A DNA stretch of 64,000 bases from Hyphomicrobiales bacterium (lineage in GTDB: Bacteria > Pseudomonadota > Alphaproteobacteria > Rhodospirillales > JACKKN01): assembly GCA_024236415.1 (NCBI GenBank), contig JACKKN010000006.1, positions 186,001 through 250,000 of the forward strand, read 5' to 3'. The translations under genes were made by a program, and so were the position numbers. Positions 33,901-42,199 of the stretch are shown here, one piece after another. A model generated the notes under the pieces. The model had not been told where the DNA came from. It saw only the letters and a program-made list of their open reading frames with translations, and made no database searches. Within the stretch, counting starts at the first letter, position 1, and each line of letters opens with the position of its first letter.

Positions 33901-34767
33901 TCAGGCGTTCGCCAGGTAGGTGAAGTCGAAGGTGTCGCCGCGGGCCGCCACGTGGCCGGCCGAGGGGGCCGGGAAGTGGGCGGTCATCACCAGGCGGCCC
34001 GATTCGCAGGCGTCCTCCAGCACGGCGCGGCGGGTGGCCTGGGCCTGCCGGGGGTCGAAGTCGTGGCGGAAGGTCCAGTCCGGGAAGTGGCACTGCAGGG
34101 GGCTGTGGATCATGTCCCCGGTCATGATCGCCCGCTGCCCGTTCGACGCCAGGCACACCCCCACATGGCCCGCCGTGTGCCCCGGCGTCGGTTCGAGCCA
34201 GACCTGGTCGTCCAGGGCATAGCCGTCGTCCACCACCAGGGCCTGGCCGGCGGCGATGACCGGGGCCACGCTTTCCGTCCACACCGTGTTCGGGTTGGCC
34301 TCGCCGTGGGCCACCTCGGCCCGCGCCATGACGTAGCGGGCGTTGGGGAAGGTGGGCACCCAGCGCCCGTCCAGCAGGCGCGTGTTCCAGCCGCAGTGGT
34401 CCAGGTGCAGGTGGGTGCAGAACACGTAATCCACGTCCCCGGGCGCCACCCCGGCGGCGGCCAGGCGCGCCAGCCAGCCGGCGTCGGTGCGCCGGTGCCA
34501 GGGCGCGAACCAGGCGTTGTCCTTGCCGCAGCCGACGCAGGTGTCGATCAGGATCACGTGCCGCGCCGTGCGCACCAGGTAGGACTGGATGGTCATGATC
34601 AGCTTGCCCGAGTCGGGGCACAGGGCATGGGGTTCCAGCCAATGGCGGTGGGCGGCCACGTCGTCGTCGGTGGCCTCGGGGAACATGGACCCGGGGCTCA
34701 TGAACGGCTGCGCCACCTCGACGATGCGCTGGACCTGGATGTCGCCGACGGCGAAGGACGGGGTCAT
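33901..34767 (-). CDS. MBL-fold metallo-hydrolase
   Basis: A 288-aa metallo-beta-lactamase-fold hydrolase. The metal motif is HLHLDH at 119-124, with later ligands in TPGHTAGHVGV, MTGDMIHSP and TAHFPAPSAGHV. Overall it resembles lactonase/quorum-quenching-like members that act on esters or lactones; the substrate is not known. GGGAGG lies about ten bases before the ATG at 34767, which rules out the in-frame start at 34785. It is convergent with RidA across the palindromic repeat. Confidence 0.85.
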   Translation of the reverse strand: MTPSFAVGDIQVQRIVEVAQPFMSPGSMFPEATDDDVAAHRHWLEPHALCPDSGKLIMTIQSYLVRTARHVILIDTCVGCGKDNAWFAPWHRRTDAGWLARLAAAGVAPGDVDYVFCTHLHLDHCGWNTRLLDGRWVPTFPNARYVMARAEVAHGEANPNTVWTESVAPVIAAGQALVVDDGYALDDQVWLEPTPGHTAGHVGVCLASNGQRAIMTGDMIHSPLQCHFPDWTFRHDFDPRQAQATRRAVLEDACESGRLVMTAHFPAPSAGHVAARGDTFDFTYLANA

Positions 34768-34817
34768 GGACGGTTCACCTCCCAACCGGTGCGGTTTTGC
34801 CGCTAGGATAGCGGATC

Positions 34818-36065
34818 ATGCGCGCGAAATCCTGGCCCCTGTTGCCGGCGGTCCTGTGGCTGCTGCTGGCCGCCGCGCCGGCCCGGGCCGAATCCCCGGG
34901 CCTGGCGGTGCTGCCCTTCGCCGGCACCGCGCCGGCGCAGGCCTACTTCGGCCGCGGCTTCGCCGAGGACCTGATCCGCGACCTGTCGCGGGTGCCCGGC
35001 CTGCGCGTGATGGCGCGGCAGTCGGTGCGGCCCTACGCCGGGCGCGAGGTGGCGCCGGCCACGGTGGCGCGCGAGCTGGGGGTGCGCTACGTCCTGCGCG
35101 GCGAGGTGGGGTTGCGCGACGGCCGCCTGGTGCTGCGCGCCACCCTGCGCGATACCGGCGCCGGGGCCGGCGCCGACCTGTGGACCGAGGAGCGGGACGC
35201 CGACCCCGACGCGGTGCTGGCTCTGCGCCACGGCCTGGCGGTTCGGGTCGCCAGGTCCCTGGGCCGGGGCCCCGGGCCGCCGCCGGTGGCCAAGGGCCGC
35301 GGCGCCGGGTTCGCGGCCTACGACCTGCTGTTGCGCGCGACGGCCCTGGAGCGGCGCATGACCGGGGCCGACAACCTGGCCGCCCGCGACCTGCTGCGCC
35401 GGGCCATCGACCTGGCCCCCGGCTTCGCCCCGGCCCACGCCCGCCTGGCCCAGGTGCTGGACATCGCCGCCGGCGAGGGCTGGGGCGACGATCCCGCCGG
35501 CGACGGCGAACGGGCCCTGACCATGGCCGAGCGGGCCGCGTCCCTGGACCCGACCCTGCCCCACGCCTTCTGGGTGCTGGGCCTGGTGCTGACCCACCTG
35601 GACCGCTACGACGGCGCCGTCCCGGCCATGGAGGCGGCGGTGGCCCTGGCCCCGGGGTACGCCGACGCGCGCGCCTTCCTGGCCCAGCTCTATGCCTACA
35701 CGGGCCATGCGGCGCGCGGCCTGGCGGCCATCGAGCGGGCGCGCCCGCTGAACCCCGCCGGCCCGTTCTGGTACGCCCACGCCCACGGCCTGTGCCTGTA
35801 TCTGCTGGGGTTCAACGACCTGGCGCTGGCCGAGCTGCGCGCCTCGGTGGCGCAGTCGCCGGGCATGGACTTCACCCGCCGCCTGCTGGTCGCCGTGCTG
35901 GGCGCCCTGGGCGACCGGGACGAGGCGCGCTGGCAGCTCGACGAGCTGGCCGACCTGGGGTTCGCCGTGACCCTGGACGAGTTCGCCCGGGTCACCCCCA
36001 TCCGCGACCCGGCCACGGTGGCCAAATACCTGGCCGACCTGCGCCGGGCGGGGGTGGCGGAGTAG
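34818..36065 (+). CDS. Exported TolB/FlgO-like domain plus TPR protein
   Basis: A 415-aa protein. MRAKSWPLLPAVLWLLLAAAPARA is a signal peptide. Residues 28-155 match the N-terminal nucleoside-sensor-like (FlgO/TolB N) region normally fused behind class III adenylate cyclases (LAVLPFAG, FAEDLIRDLSRVPGLRVMARQSV, VARELGVRYVLRGEV). The remainder holds about five TPR motifs (AHARLAQVLDIA, AFWVLGLVLTHLDRYDGAVPAMEAAVALAPGY and similar). In cyclase proteins both parts are cytoplasmic; here a signal peptide sends them to the periplasm and no cyclase domain is present. No partner gene is apparent. Confidence 0.78.
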   Translation: MRAKSWPLLPAVLWLLLAAAPARAESPGLAVLPFAGTAPAQAYFGRGFAEDLIRDLSRVPGLRVMARQSVRPYAGREVAPATVARELGVRYVLRGEVGLRDGRLVLRATLRDTGAGAGADLWTEERDADPDAVLALRHGLAVRVARSLGRGPGPPPVAKGRGAGFAAYDLLLRATALERRMTGADNLAARDLLRRAIDLAPGFAPAHARLAQVLDIAAGEGWGDDPAGDGERALTMAERAASLDPTLPHAFWVLGLVLTHLDRYDGAVPAMEAAVALAPGYADARAFLAQLYAYTGHAARGLAAIERARPLNPAGPFWYAHAHGLCLYLLGFNDLALAELRASVAQSPGMDFTRRLLVAVLGALGDRDEARWQLDELADLGFAVTLDEFARVTPIRDPATVAKYLADLRRAGVAE

Positions 36066-36074
36066 GGACGGGCG

Positions 36075-36227
36075 GGAGTCCGTCTTCCCTGAAACGCGGA
36101 GGACGCAAAGGATTCGCGGAGGAACGCGGCGCCAGGGGTTCGCGCTTCGCGCCGAAGGCGCAAGGAATTCCCCTGCGTTCCTCCGCGCAACCTCCGCGTC
36201 CCCCGCGTTTCAAGGCCGCCGGACTCC
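36075..36227. repeat. Long imperfect inverted repeat (about 150 bp) between convergent genes
   Basis: The left arm 36088-36127 (starts CCTGAAACGCGGAGGACGC, ends GCGGAGGAACGC) pairs with the right arm 36175-36215 (starts GCGTTCCTCCGCGC, ends CGCGTTTCAAGG). An outer pair GGAGTCCG (36075-36082) and CGGACTCC (36219-36226) extends it. The middle has smaller hairpins (GCGCTTCG with CGAAGGCGC; AGGGG with CCCCT). This type of repeat fills the whole gap between the TPR protein and the enoyl-CoA hydratase genes. It resembles the GCGGAGGA-type intergenic palindromes scattered in proteobacterial genomes and may act as a terminator. Confidence 0.75.
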
Positions 36228-36236
36228 GCCGGGGCC

Positions 36237-36995
36237 CTATTCGCCGCGGAACACCGGCGGCCGCTTGTCGCGGAACGCGGCCATGCCCTCGGCGCCGTCG
36301 GCGCTGGTGTTGACGGCGTCCACCTGCACCCGGGCGGCGGCCGCGCGCTCGCTGGGGCCCTGGGGCAGGACCTGGGCGGCGAAACGCTTCAGCATGGACA
36401 CGGCCAGGGGCGCGGCGGCGCGGATCCGCTGCGCCAATTCCAGGGCCGCCGCCGCCTCGCCGCCCTCGTCCACCAGGCGGTTGACGTAGCCGACCTCGTA
36501 GGCCCGCTCGGCGGAGACGGGCTCGCCGACCAGCAGCAGCTCCATGGCGATCTTGTGCGGGATGCGCGCCGCCAGGTTGGAGATCAGCCCGCCCGAGAAG
36601 CCGACCTTGACCTCGGGGTAGCTGAACCGCGCCGTGCGCGCCGCCACCAGCAGGTCGCACATGGTGGTCAGCACCATGCCGCCGCCCACGCACCAGCCGC
36701 GCACGGCGCCGATCACCGGCTTGTCCACGGGCACGCCCATGCCGGGGATGCCCCGGTACAGGTCGTGGGGAATGTCGTTCAGGTCGGCGCCGACGGTGAA
36801 GTTCCGTCCCGCCGCCGTCAGCACGGCCACCAGGTCGTCCGAGGCGGCGAACCGCCGCCAGGCCGCCTCCAGCCCGGCGACGATGTCGTGGTCGAGGCGG
36901 TTGTGGGCCTCGGCCCGGTTCAGGGTGATGGTGGCGATGCGGTCCTCGCTGGCGTAGAGGACGGCGTCGCCGGGGGTGGTGCTGTGGTCGGTCAT
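36237..36995 (-). CDS. Enoyl-CoA hydratase/isomerase family protein
   Basis: A 252-aa crotonase-fold enzyme. NRAEAHNRLDHDIVAGLE starts the fold, NFTVGADLNDI is the first oxyanion segment and VRGWCVGGGMVLTTMCDLLVAARTARFSYPEVKVGFSGGLISNLAARIP the second. The position of the second catalytic glutamate is occupied by serine/glycine (VGFSGG), as in some non-hydratase members, so the reaction may be an isomerase, decarboxylase or other crotonase chemistry. The C-terminus ends FRDKRPPVFRGE. AAAGG precedes the ATG. Monocistronic or paired with the downstream repeat only. Confidence 0.85.
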   Translation of the reverse strand: MTDHSTTPGDAVLYASEDRIATITLNRAEAHNRLDHDIVAGLEAAWRRFAASDDLVAVLTAAGRNFTVGADLNDIPHDLYRGIPGMGVPVDKPVIGAVRGWCVGGGMVLTTMCDLLVAARTARFSYPEVKVGFSGGLISNLAARIPHKIAMELLLVGEPVSAERAYEVGYVNRLVDEGGEAAAALELAQRIRAAAPLAVSMLKRFAAQVLPQGPSERAAAARVQVDAVNTSADGAEGMAAFRDKRPPVFRGE

Positions 36996-37061
36996 CTGTC
37001 GCCTTTCGCTTGGCGGGGTCAGCGGCCGGTGCGCCGGCGGCCAGGGGTCGTCCCGGGCCGG

Positions 37062-37499
37062 TCAGGCCGGGCCGCGAATGTCGGGGAACCAGTACGCGGG
37101 GGTTCCGTAATCCTCCAGAATGGCCTCAATCCTTGCGCGCAGGCCCGGCGTTCTCGGCGGTTCGGGATAGATGACGCCCAGGCAGACGTCCAGCCCGGTG
37201 CCGTCCATGAAGGTGTCGATGTACCTGAAAAGCTGGCGCTGGTGCCGCCACAGGTTCCTGCGGACGTTGGCCGGCTTGATCCTGTCCCAGTCCGTCGCCT
37301 TGATTTCCAGGATGACCGCATAGCCGTCCAGCTCGCCGACAAAGACATCCATGCGGCCCGCGGTGCGGGACCCGGCGCCGACGGCGGCGGCGACGGACCG
37401 TTCCGCGAAGACCTTGCCGTCGCGGGAATTGTCCCTGAAATCGGCCTGCACGACCTTCTGGAACGCCTTTCCCCTCTTCAACGGCTCGGGCTCCGGCAT
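37062..37499 (-). CDS. Small PD-(D/E)XK nuclease-like protein
   Basis: A 145-aa protein of unknown function. FAERSVAAAVGAGSRTAGRMDVFVGELDGYAVILEIKATDWDRI has the order E33, D51, E65-x-K67, which is the catalytic pattern of the PD-(D/E)XK fold, with hydrophobic strands around it. QRQLFRYIDTF follows as a helix. GGAGGAG lies just upstream of the ATG at 37499, so the longer frame to 37586 is rejected. It lies 66 bases upstream of the crotonase gene on the same strand. No methylase or defence partner is adjacent; the role is unknown. Confidence 0.65.
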   Translation of the reverse strand: MPEPEPLKRGKAFQKVVQADFRDNSRDGKVFAERSVAAAVGAGSRTAGRMDVFVGELDGYAVILEIKATDWDRIKPANVRRNLWRHQRQLFRYIDTFMDGTGLDVCLGVIYPEPPRTPGLRARIEAILEDYGTPAYWFPDIRGPA

Positions 37500-37906
37500 G
37501 GCGCGCTCCTCCGCGGCGGGCGCCCATTGTACGCCGGAATCGCCCGGGCGGGGGTTGAAAAACGGGAATTCAGGAATAAATACCATACAACGGACTGAAG
37601 GCAGGGATGCGCAGGGACATGGACAGGTCGGACTTCCCCATTCACCGGACCACCCGGGTCAGAATGACGACGGATGACGACATTTTCCGCGCCCGGCGGG
37701 GAAAACCCCGGGACGGCGCCGCTTTTCGTGACGACATCGGGCGCGGACGGGACCGAAACGGCCCCGGACCGGCGCCGACGGCGCCACGGCGGGCGCCGGC
37801 GTCGTCATTTCCCCACCCGTTCGGGGAATCGACGGCCGCGCCCGGAAACTGGTATGGTGGTGCCGTTCCGCGCCTTATCCGCGCGGTCCGGGGAGAGGGC
37901 AGTCCC
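37500..37906. other. 407-bp intergenic region without a convincing gene
   Basis: Upstream of both the nuclease-like gene (minus) and the solute-binding protein gene (plus). It is less GC-biased near 37555-37680. An open frame reaching 37607 exists but has poor composition, no ribosome-binding site and merely leads into the solute-binding protein. It should contain the two promoters; I see no clear operator. Confidence 0.6.
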
Positions 37907-38674
37907 ATGGGTCCTTCGGCCATCCGCGCCCTGGCCGGCGTGCTGGTTGCGGCGGTCCTGGCCGCCATGCCGGCGGGGCCGGCGGCGGCCCAGGGCGCCG
38001 GGACCACGGCCATCGTCGCCGTCAACAACGCGCCGCCGTACCGCATCATCGAGCACGCCGGCGGCACGGTCCGGCTGTCGGGCATCTACGTCGACATCGT
38101 CCGCGACATGGCGCGGCGCGCCGACCTGGCCCTGGAATTCCAGGAAGTTCCCTTCCGCCGCGCCCTGAAGCTGATGGAGGACGGCCGCGCCGACATCATG
38201 GTCGGCCCCAACCGCACGCCGGAGCGGGAGGGCTACCTGTACTTCCTGGACGTGCCCCTGACGGCCGAGGCCAAGGCCTTCTACGGCCGGCCGGGCAGCG
38301 CCCCGGTGGCCGGGTACGGCGACCTGGCCGGCAAGCGCATCGCGGTCCTGCGCGGCGCCACCTATTTCCCGCCGTTCGACGGCGACGCGGCCCTGAGCAA
38401 GGTGGAGACCGCCGACTACCCCACCGCCGTGCGCCTGGTGGCCGGCGGGCGGGTCGACCTGGTGGTCATGCCCGAGCTGCTGGGCGACCACCTGGTCAAG
38501 GTGTCGGGCGCGCCCCTGGTCAAGGGCACCTACCGGGCCCCCGGGCGGCCGTCCTACATCGCCGTGTCGCGGCGCGCCCACCGCATCATCACCCTGGTGC
38601 CGGTGCTGGAGCGGGCCCTGAGCGACGCCATCGCCGATGGCACCGTGAACCGCATCCTGGAGTCCTACCGGTGA
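37907..38674 (+). CDS. Family 3 extracellular solute-binding protein
   Basis: A 255-aa periplasmic binding protein of the amino-acid (SBP_bac_3) type. A signal peptide ends near AAAQGAG (about residue 30). The domain starts AIVAVNNAPPYRIIEHAGGTVRLSGIYVDIVRDMARRADL, followed by ALKLMEDGRADIMVGPNRTPERE and GKRIAVLRGATYFPPFD. No permease or ATPase is nearby, so it is an orphan or a sensor-type binding protein. GGGAGAGGG precedes the ATG. Its TGA overlaps the GTG of the alcohol dehydrogenase gene. Confidence 0.85.
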   Translation: MGPSAIRALAGVLVAAVLAAMPAGPAAAQGAGTTAIVAVNNAPPYRIIEHAGGTVRLSGIYVDIVRDMARRADLALEFQEVPFRRALKLMEDGRADIMVGPNRTPEREGYLYFLDVPLTAEAKAFYGRPGSAPVAGYGDLAGKRIAVLRGATYFPPFDGDAALSKVETADYPTAVRLVAGGRVDLVVMPELLGDHLVKVSGAPLVKGTYRAPGRPSYIAVSRRAHRIITLVPVLERALSDAIADGTVNRILESYR

Positions 38675-39840
38675 GCGCCGTTTCCGCCGGCGGCTGGCGC
38701 TACCACAACCCCGTCGACGTGCGCTTCGGCCATGGCGTGCTGGACAGCCTGGGCCGGGTGGTCGGCGGCCGGGCCTATGCCCTGGTCACCTATGGCGACG
38801 CCCCGTTCGCGCCGATGGCGGCGCGCATCGCCGAGCGGGCCGGGGCGGCGGCGGCGGTGATCGACGACGTGCGGCCGAACCCGGACTTCACCTACCTGGC
38901 CGGGGCCTGCGCCCGGTTCGCCGCCGCGGCCACCCCGCCCCAGGTGATCGTCGCCCTGGGCGGCGGCTCGGCCATGGACACGGCCAAGGTGCTGGCGGCG
39001 GCGGACGGTGACTTCGCCCGCGTGCGCCGGTACCTGGAAACCGGCGCCGGCGAATCGGCCCTGGCCGCCATCCCCGTGGTGGCGGTGCCGACCACCGCCG
39101 GCACCGGCAGCGAGGTGACGAGCTGGGCCACCCTGTGGGACCGCGACAACGGGCGCAAGCACTCCCTGGCGCGGGATTCGCTTTATCCCTCCCACGCCCT
39201 GGTGGACCCGGACCTGACCCTGGGCCTGCCCCGCGGGCTGACCGTGCAGACCGGGCTGGACGCCCTGTCCCACGCCCTGGAAAGCCTGTGGAACCACAAC
39301 GCCAACCCGGTCTCGACCCGCTTCGCCGTGGCCGCGGCGCGCGACATCCTGGCCACCCTGCCGCGCCTGGCGGCGGATCTGGACAACCGCGACCTGCGCC
39401 GGGCCATGGCCTGGGCGGCGCTGCAGGCGGGGCTGGCGTTCTCCAACACCCGCACGGCGCTGGCGCACAACATTTCCTATCCCGTCACCCTGGGCCACGG
39501 GGTTGCCCACGGCCTGGCGGCGTCCTTCACCCTGCCGCGGATCCTGCGCGCCGTGGCCGGCGCCGACGCCGATTGCGACGCCGCCCTGCGCGAGATCTTC
39601 GGCCGCGACCTGGCGGCCGGGGCGGACCGCCTGTCGGCCCTGCTGGCCGGCCTGGGCGTGTCCGAGGACCCGGCGGCCTACGGGGTCGGGCCCGAGGTGT
39701 TCGAGGCCATGGTCGACGCCGCCTTCGCCGGCGCCCGGGGCCGCAACTTCATCGGCACGCCGGACCGCTTCGCCGCCGCCGGCCGCCGTGACCCGGATGC
39801 CGGCGACCCGGGCCCGGAGGACGCCGATGCTTTCGCGTGA
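38671..39840 (+). CDS. Iron-containing alcohol dehydrogenase
   Basis: A 389-aa group III NAD(P)-dependent dehydrogenase. VALGGGSAMDTAKVLAA is the dinucleotide loop, VPTTAGTGSEVT the substrate/cofactor loop, and metal ligands are visible in GLDALSHALESLWNHNANPVS and in NISYPVTLGHGVAHGLAASFTLP. It is close to phosphonoacetaldehyde/sulfoacetaldehyde-reductase-like members. The start is a GTG at 38671 overlapping the stop of the solute-binding protein gene (GTGA). The enzyme should be cytoplasmic, so coupling with an exported binding protein suggests they serve one substrate. Confidence 0.87.
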   Translation: MSAVSAGGWRYHNPVDVRFGHGVLDSLGRVVGGRAYALVTYGDAPFAPMAARIAERAGAAAAVIDDVRPNPDFTYLAGACARFAAAATPPQVIVALGGGSAMDTAKVLAAADGDFARVRRYLETGAGESALAAIPVVAVPTTAGTGSEVTSWATLWDRDNGRKHSLARDSLYPSHALVDPDLTLGLPRGLTVQTGLDALSHALESLWNHNANPVSTRFAVAAARDILATLPRLAADLDNRDLRRAMAWAALQAGLAFSNTRTALAHNISYPVTLGHGVAHGLAASFTLPRILRAVAGADADCDAALREIFGRDLAAGADRLSALLAGLGVSEDPAAYGVGPEVFEAMVDAAFAGARGRNFIGTPDRFAAAGRRDPDAGDPGPEDADAFA

Positions 39841-39910
39841 CTCGCGGCGGGGCCGGTGCTACTCAGGACCGGCGCCCGGACCGGCCCGGGCCGCGAGGGG
39901 GGCCTAGGCC

Positions 39911-40618
39911 ATGTCGATCCTGCTGCTCGGTCTGCTGATCGGGATGCAACACGCGCTGGAGGCGGACCACGTGGCCGCCGTGGCCAGCATCGCCGCGCGC
40001 CAGACCTCGGTGGCGCGCATCGTCCGCCACGGCGCGGTCTGGGGCCTGGGCCACACCATCACCCTGATGGCCTTCGGCGGCGCCGCCCTGCTGCTGGACC
40101 TGACCATCGGCGCCGCCCTGGCGGGCTGGCTGGAGGCGGTGGTGGGGGTCATGCTGGTGGGCCTGGGCGGGCAGGTGATCTACCGCCTGGTGCGCGACCG
40201 CATCCACTTCCACCTGCACCGCCACGGCGACGGCCAGGTGCACTTCCACGCCCACTCCCACGCCGGCGAGTCCGGGGCCCACGACCCGGCGGACCACGAC
40301 CACGACCACCCGCGCGGCCTGCCGCTGCGCACCCTGCTGGTGGGCATGATGCACGGCATGGCCGGGTCGGCGGCGCTGCTGATCCTGACCGCCTCCACCG
40401 TCGGCAGCCCGGGGCTGGGCCTGGCCTACATCGCGCTGTTCGGCCTCGGCTCCATCGCCGGCATGGCCGCCCTGTCGGCGGTGATCGCGGTGCCGCTGGC
40501 CTACTCGGCGCGGCTGCTGACCCGGGTCAACACGGCCCTGCAGGCGGTGGTGGGGACGGCCACTGTGGCGCTCGGCCTGGTGGTCCTGAACAACACCGTC
40601 GCCGGGTTGTTATCCTAG
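39911..40618 (+). CDS. Nickel/cobalt transporter (RcnA/HoxN-UreH-like)
   Basis: A 235-aa membrane protein with about six hydrophobic segments. The family signature HX4DH is HALEADH at 14-20. A histidine-rich loop (HFHLHRHGDGQVHFHAHSHAG then DHDHDH, about 98-137) lies between TM3 and TM4, as in RcnA-like nickel/cobalt exporters. VGMMHGMAGSAALLIL opens the second half. Direction (import or export) is not certain; the histidine loop favours export. It stands alone after the alcohol dehydrogenase gene, 70 bases away. Confidence 0.82.
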   Translation: MSILLLGLLIGMQHALEADHVAAVASIAARQTSVARIVRHGAVWGLGHTITLMAFGGAALLLDLTIGAALAGWLEAVVGVMLVGLGGQVIYRLVRDRIHFHLHRHGDGQVHFHAHSHAGESGAHDPADHDHDHPRGLPLRTLLVGMMHGMAGSAALLILTASTVGSPGLGLAYIALFGLGSIAGMAALSAVIAVPLAYSARLLTRVNTALQAVVGTATVALGLVVLNNTVAGLLS

Positions 40619-40631
40619 ATATTTCAATTGA

Positions 40632-42191
40632 TTAGGCGCGCATGACCGGGCGCAGGGCGCGCGGGGCCAGGGCCAGCATGCGGGCCGCCAGGGCCTCGTG
40701 CAGCTCGCCGCGCCGGGCTTTCGCGGCCGGGTCCGGCCACAGGTTGCGGCGCTCCTCGGGGTCGTTTTCCAGGTCGAACATCTCGCCCCAGTCGCAGCCC
40801 TCGTAGCGGGTCAGGCGCCAGCGGCCGGTGACCAGGGTGGTGAAATGGACCGGGTGGGCCGGGTCGGTGACGTAGGCGGCGGTCACGTCCTCGACCACCA
40901 TGGCCGGCGGCGGCGGGGCGCCGAACAGGTCCCGCCCCTGGGTGCCGAAGGGCGGGTTCAGCCCGGCCCGGGCCAGCAGGGTGGGGGCGATGTCGATGGT
41001 CCCGGCCAGGTCCGCCGAGACCCGGGCGTCGGGCCGGGCCGGGTCGGCCCAGATGAAGGGCACCCGGATCAGCTCCTGGTAGTGCATGCCGAACTTGAAC
41101 AGCACCCCGCGGTCGCCCATGAAGTCGCCGTGGTCGCTGGTGAACAGGACCACGGTGTTGCCGGCCAGGCCCTTCTCCTCGAGGCGCGCCAGGATGCGGC
41201 CGACGGCGTCGTCGACCATGGCGATCATGCCGTAGGTCAGGGCCATGGCCTCCCGCGCCTGGCGCTCGGTCACCGGCTGCGGGCCGTAGGGGAACCGCCC
41301 CGGGTCGGCCAGCACCTCGCGCAGGCCCGGCACCGGCGGCGGGTCGGCCCCCATGAAATCGTCGAAGGTGCGCGGCGGCGGCATGTCGTCCGGGTCGTAC
41401 AGGTCCCAGTACCGCCCCGGCGGGGTGAAGGGATGGTGCGGGTCGGGGAACGAGACCTTCAGCAGGAAGGGCTCGCTGCCGTCCATGCGGTCGAGGAAGG
41501 CCAGGGCCTGCTCGGCCACGTAGGCGGTGGGGTACAGGTCCTCGGGCACCCGGGTGCGCCAGGCCTGGGGCACGGAATAGCGGTCGTCGGGCAGGGCCTT
41601 GTCGGGACCGACCAGTCCGGCGCCGCCGCGGTCGCGCAGCCAGGCGGTGTAGTGGCCGGCCACCAGGTCCCCGTGCAGGCCGCAAAGGCGGACATGGTCG
41701 AAGCCGTAGAACGGCCCTTCCACGGGCCGGTCCGGGTTGGCGGCCCAGGCGCGGGCGTTCTCGCCGTCGTAGGCGGGCCCGTCCAGGCCCAGGTTCAGGC
41801 CGTCGGCCAGGTCCGCCGGCGGGTCGCGGTAGGCCGGGTCGCCGAACACGGCCCGCGCCGCCGGGATGCCGGTCATATTCTGCAGGTGGGCCTTGCCGAC
41901 CAGGGCGGTTTGGTACCCGGCAGCACGCAGCAGGTTGGCGAAGGTCGTGGTCTGCAGCGGCAGGGGGATGCCGTTGTGGCGCACCATGTGGCTGGACGGC
42001 AGGCGCCCGGTCATCAGGCTGGCCCGGTTGGGCATGCACACGGGGTTGGCCACGTAGAAGCGGTCGAACCGGGTGCCGCGGGCGGCCAGGCCGTCGATGT
42101 GCGGCGTGCGCAGCACCGGGTTGCCGGCGCAGCCCAGGTGGTCGGCCCGGTGCTGGTCGGTCATGACCAGCAGGAAGTTGGGCCGCTCCAT
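40632..42191 (-). CDS. Sulfatase, Cys-type (formylglycine dependent)
   Basis: A 519-aa type I sulfatase. FLLVMTDQHRADHLGCAGNP begins the metal site; CMPNRASLMTGR (Cys52) is the CxPxR sequence oxidised to formylglycine; TSDHGDFMGDRGVLFKFGMHYQELIRVPFIW supplies further metal and sulfate residues. No signal peptide is present, so it is cytoplasmic and would act on an imported sulfate ester (or, as in some family members, a phosphonate or choline-sulfate-like ester). It is last in the TetR-to-sulfatase run and lies eight bases after the enolase-superfamily gene. The modifying enzyme is not in the window. Confidence 0.9.
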   Translation of the reverse strand: MERPNFLLVMTDQHRADHLGCAGNPVLRTPHIDGLAARGTRFDRFYVANPVCMPNRASLMTGRLPSSHMVRHNGIPLPLQTTTFANLLRAAGYQTALVGKAHLQNMTGIPAARAVFGDPAYRDPPADLADGLNLGLDGPAYDGENARAWAANPDRPVEGPFYGFDHVRLCGLHGDLVAGHYTAWLRDRGGAGLVGPDKALPDDRYSVPQAWRTRVPEDLYPTAYVAEQALAFLDRMDGSEPFLLKVSFPDPHHPFTPPGRYWDLYDPDDMPPPRTFDDFMGADPPPVPGLREVLADPGRFPYGPQPVTERQAREAMALTYGMIAMVDDAVGRILARLEEKGLAGNTVVLFTSDHGDFMGDRGVLFKFGMHYQELIRVPFIWADPARPDARVSADLAGTIDIAPTLLARAGLNPPFGTQGRDLFGAPPPPAMVVEDVTAAYVTDPAHPVHFTTLVTGRWRLTRYEGCDWGEMFDLENDPEERRNLWPDPAAKARRGELHEALAARMLALAPRALRPVMRA

Positions 42192-42199
42192 GGCTGGGC

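Noticed and set aside
37607..37906. Possible gene upstream of the family 3 solute-binding protein
   Set aside because: No ribosome-binding site, arginine/proline-rich odd composition, and it merges with the frame of the real gene whose signal peptide starts at 37907.
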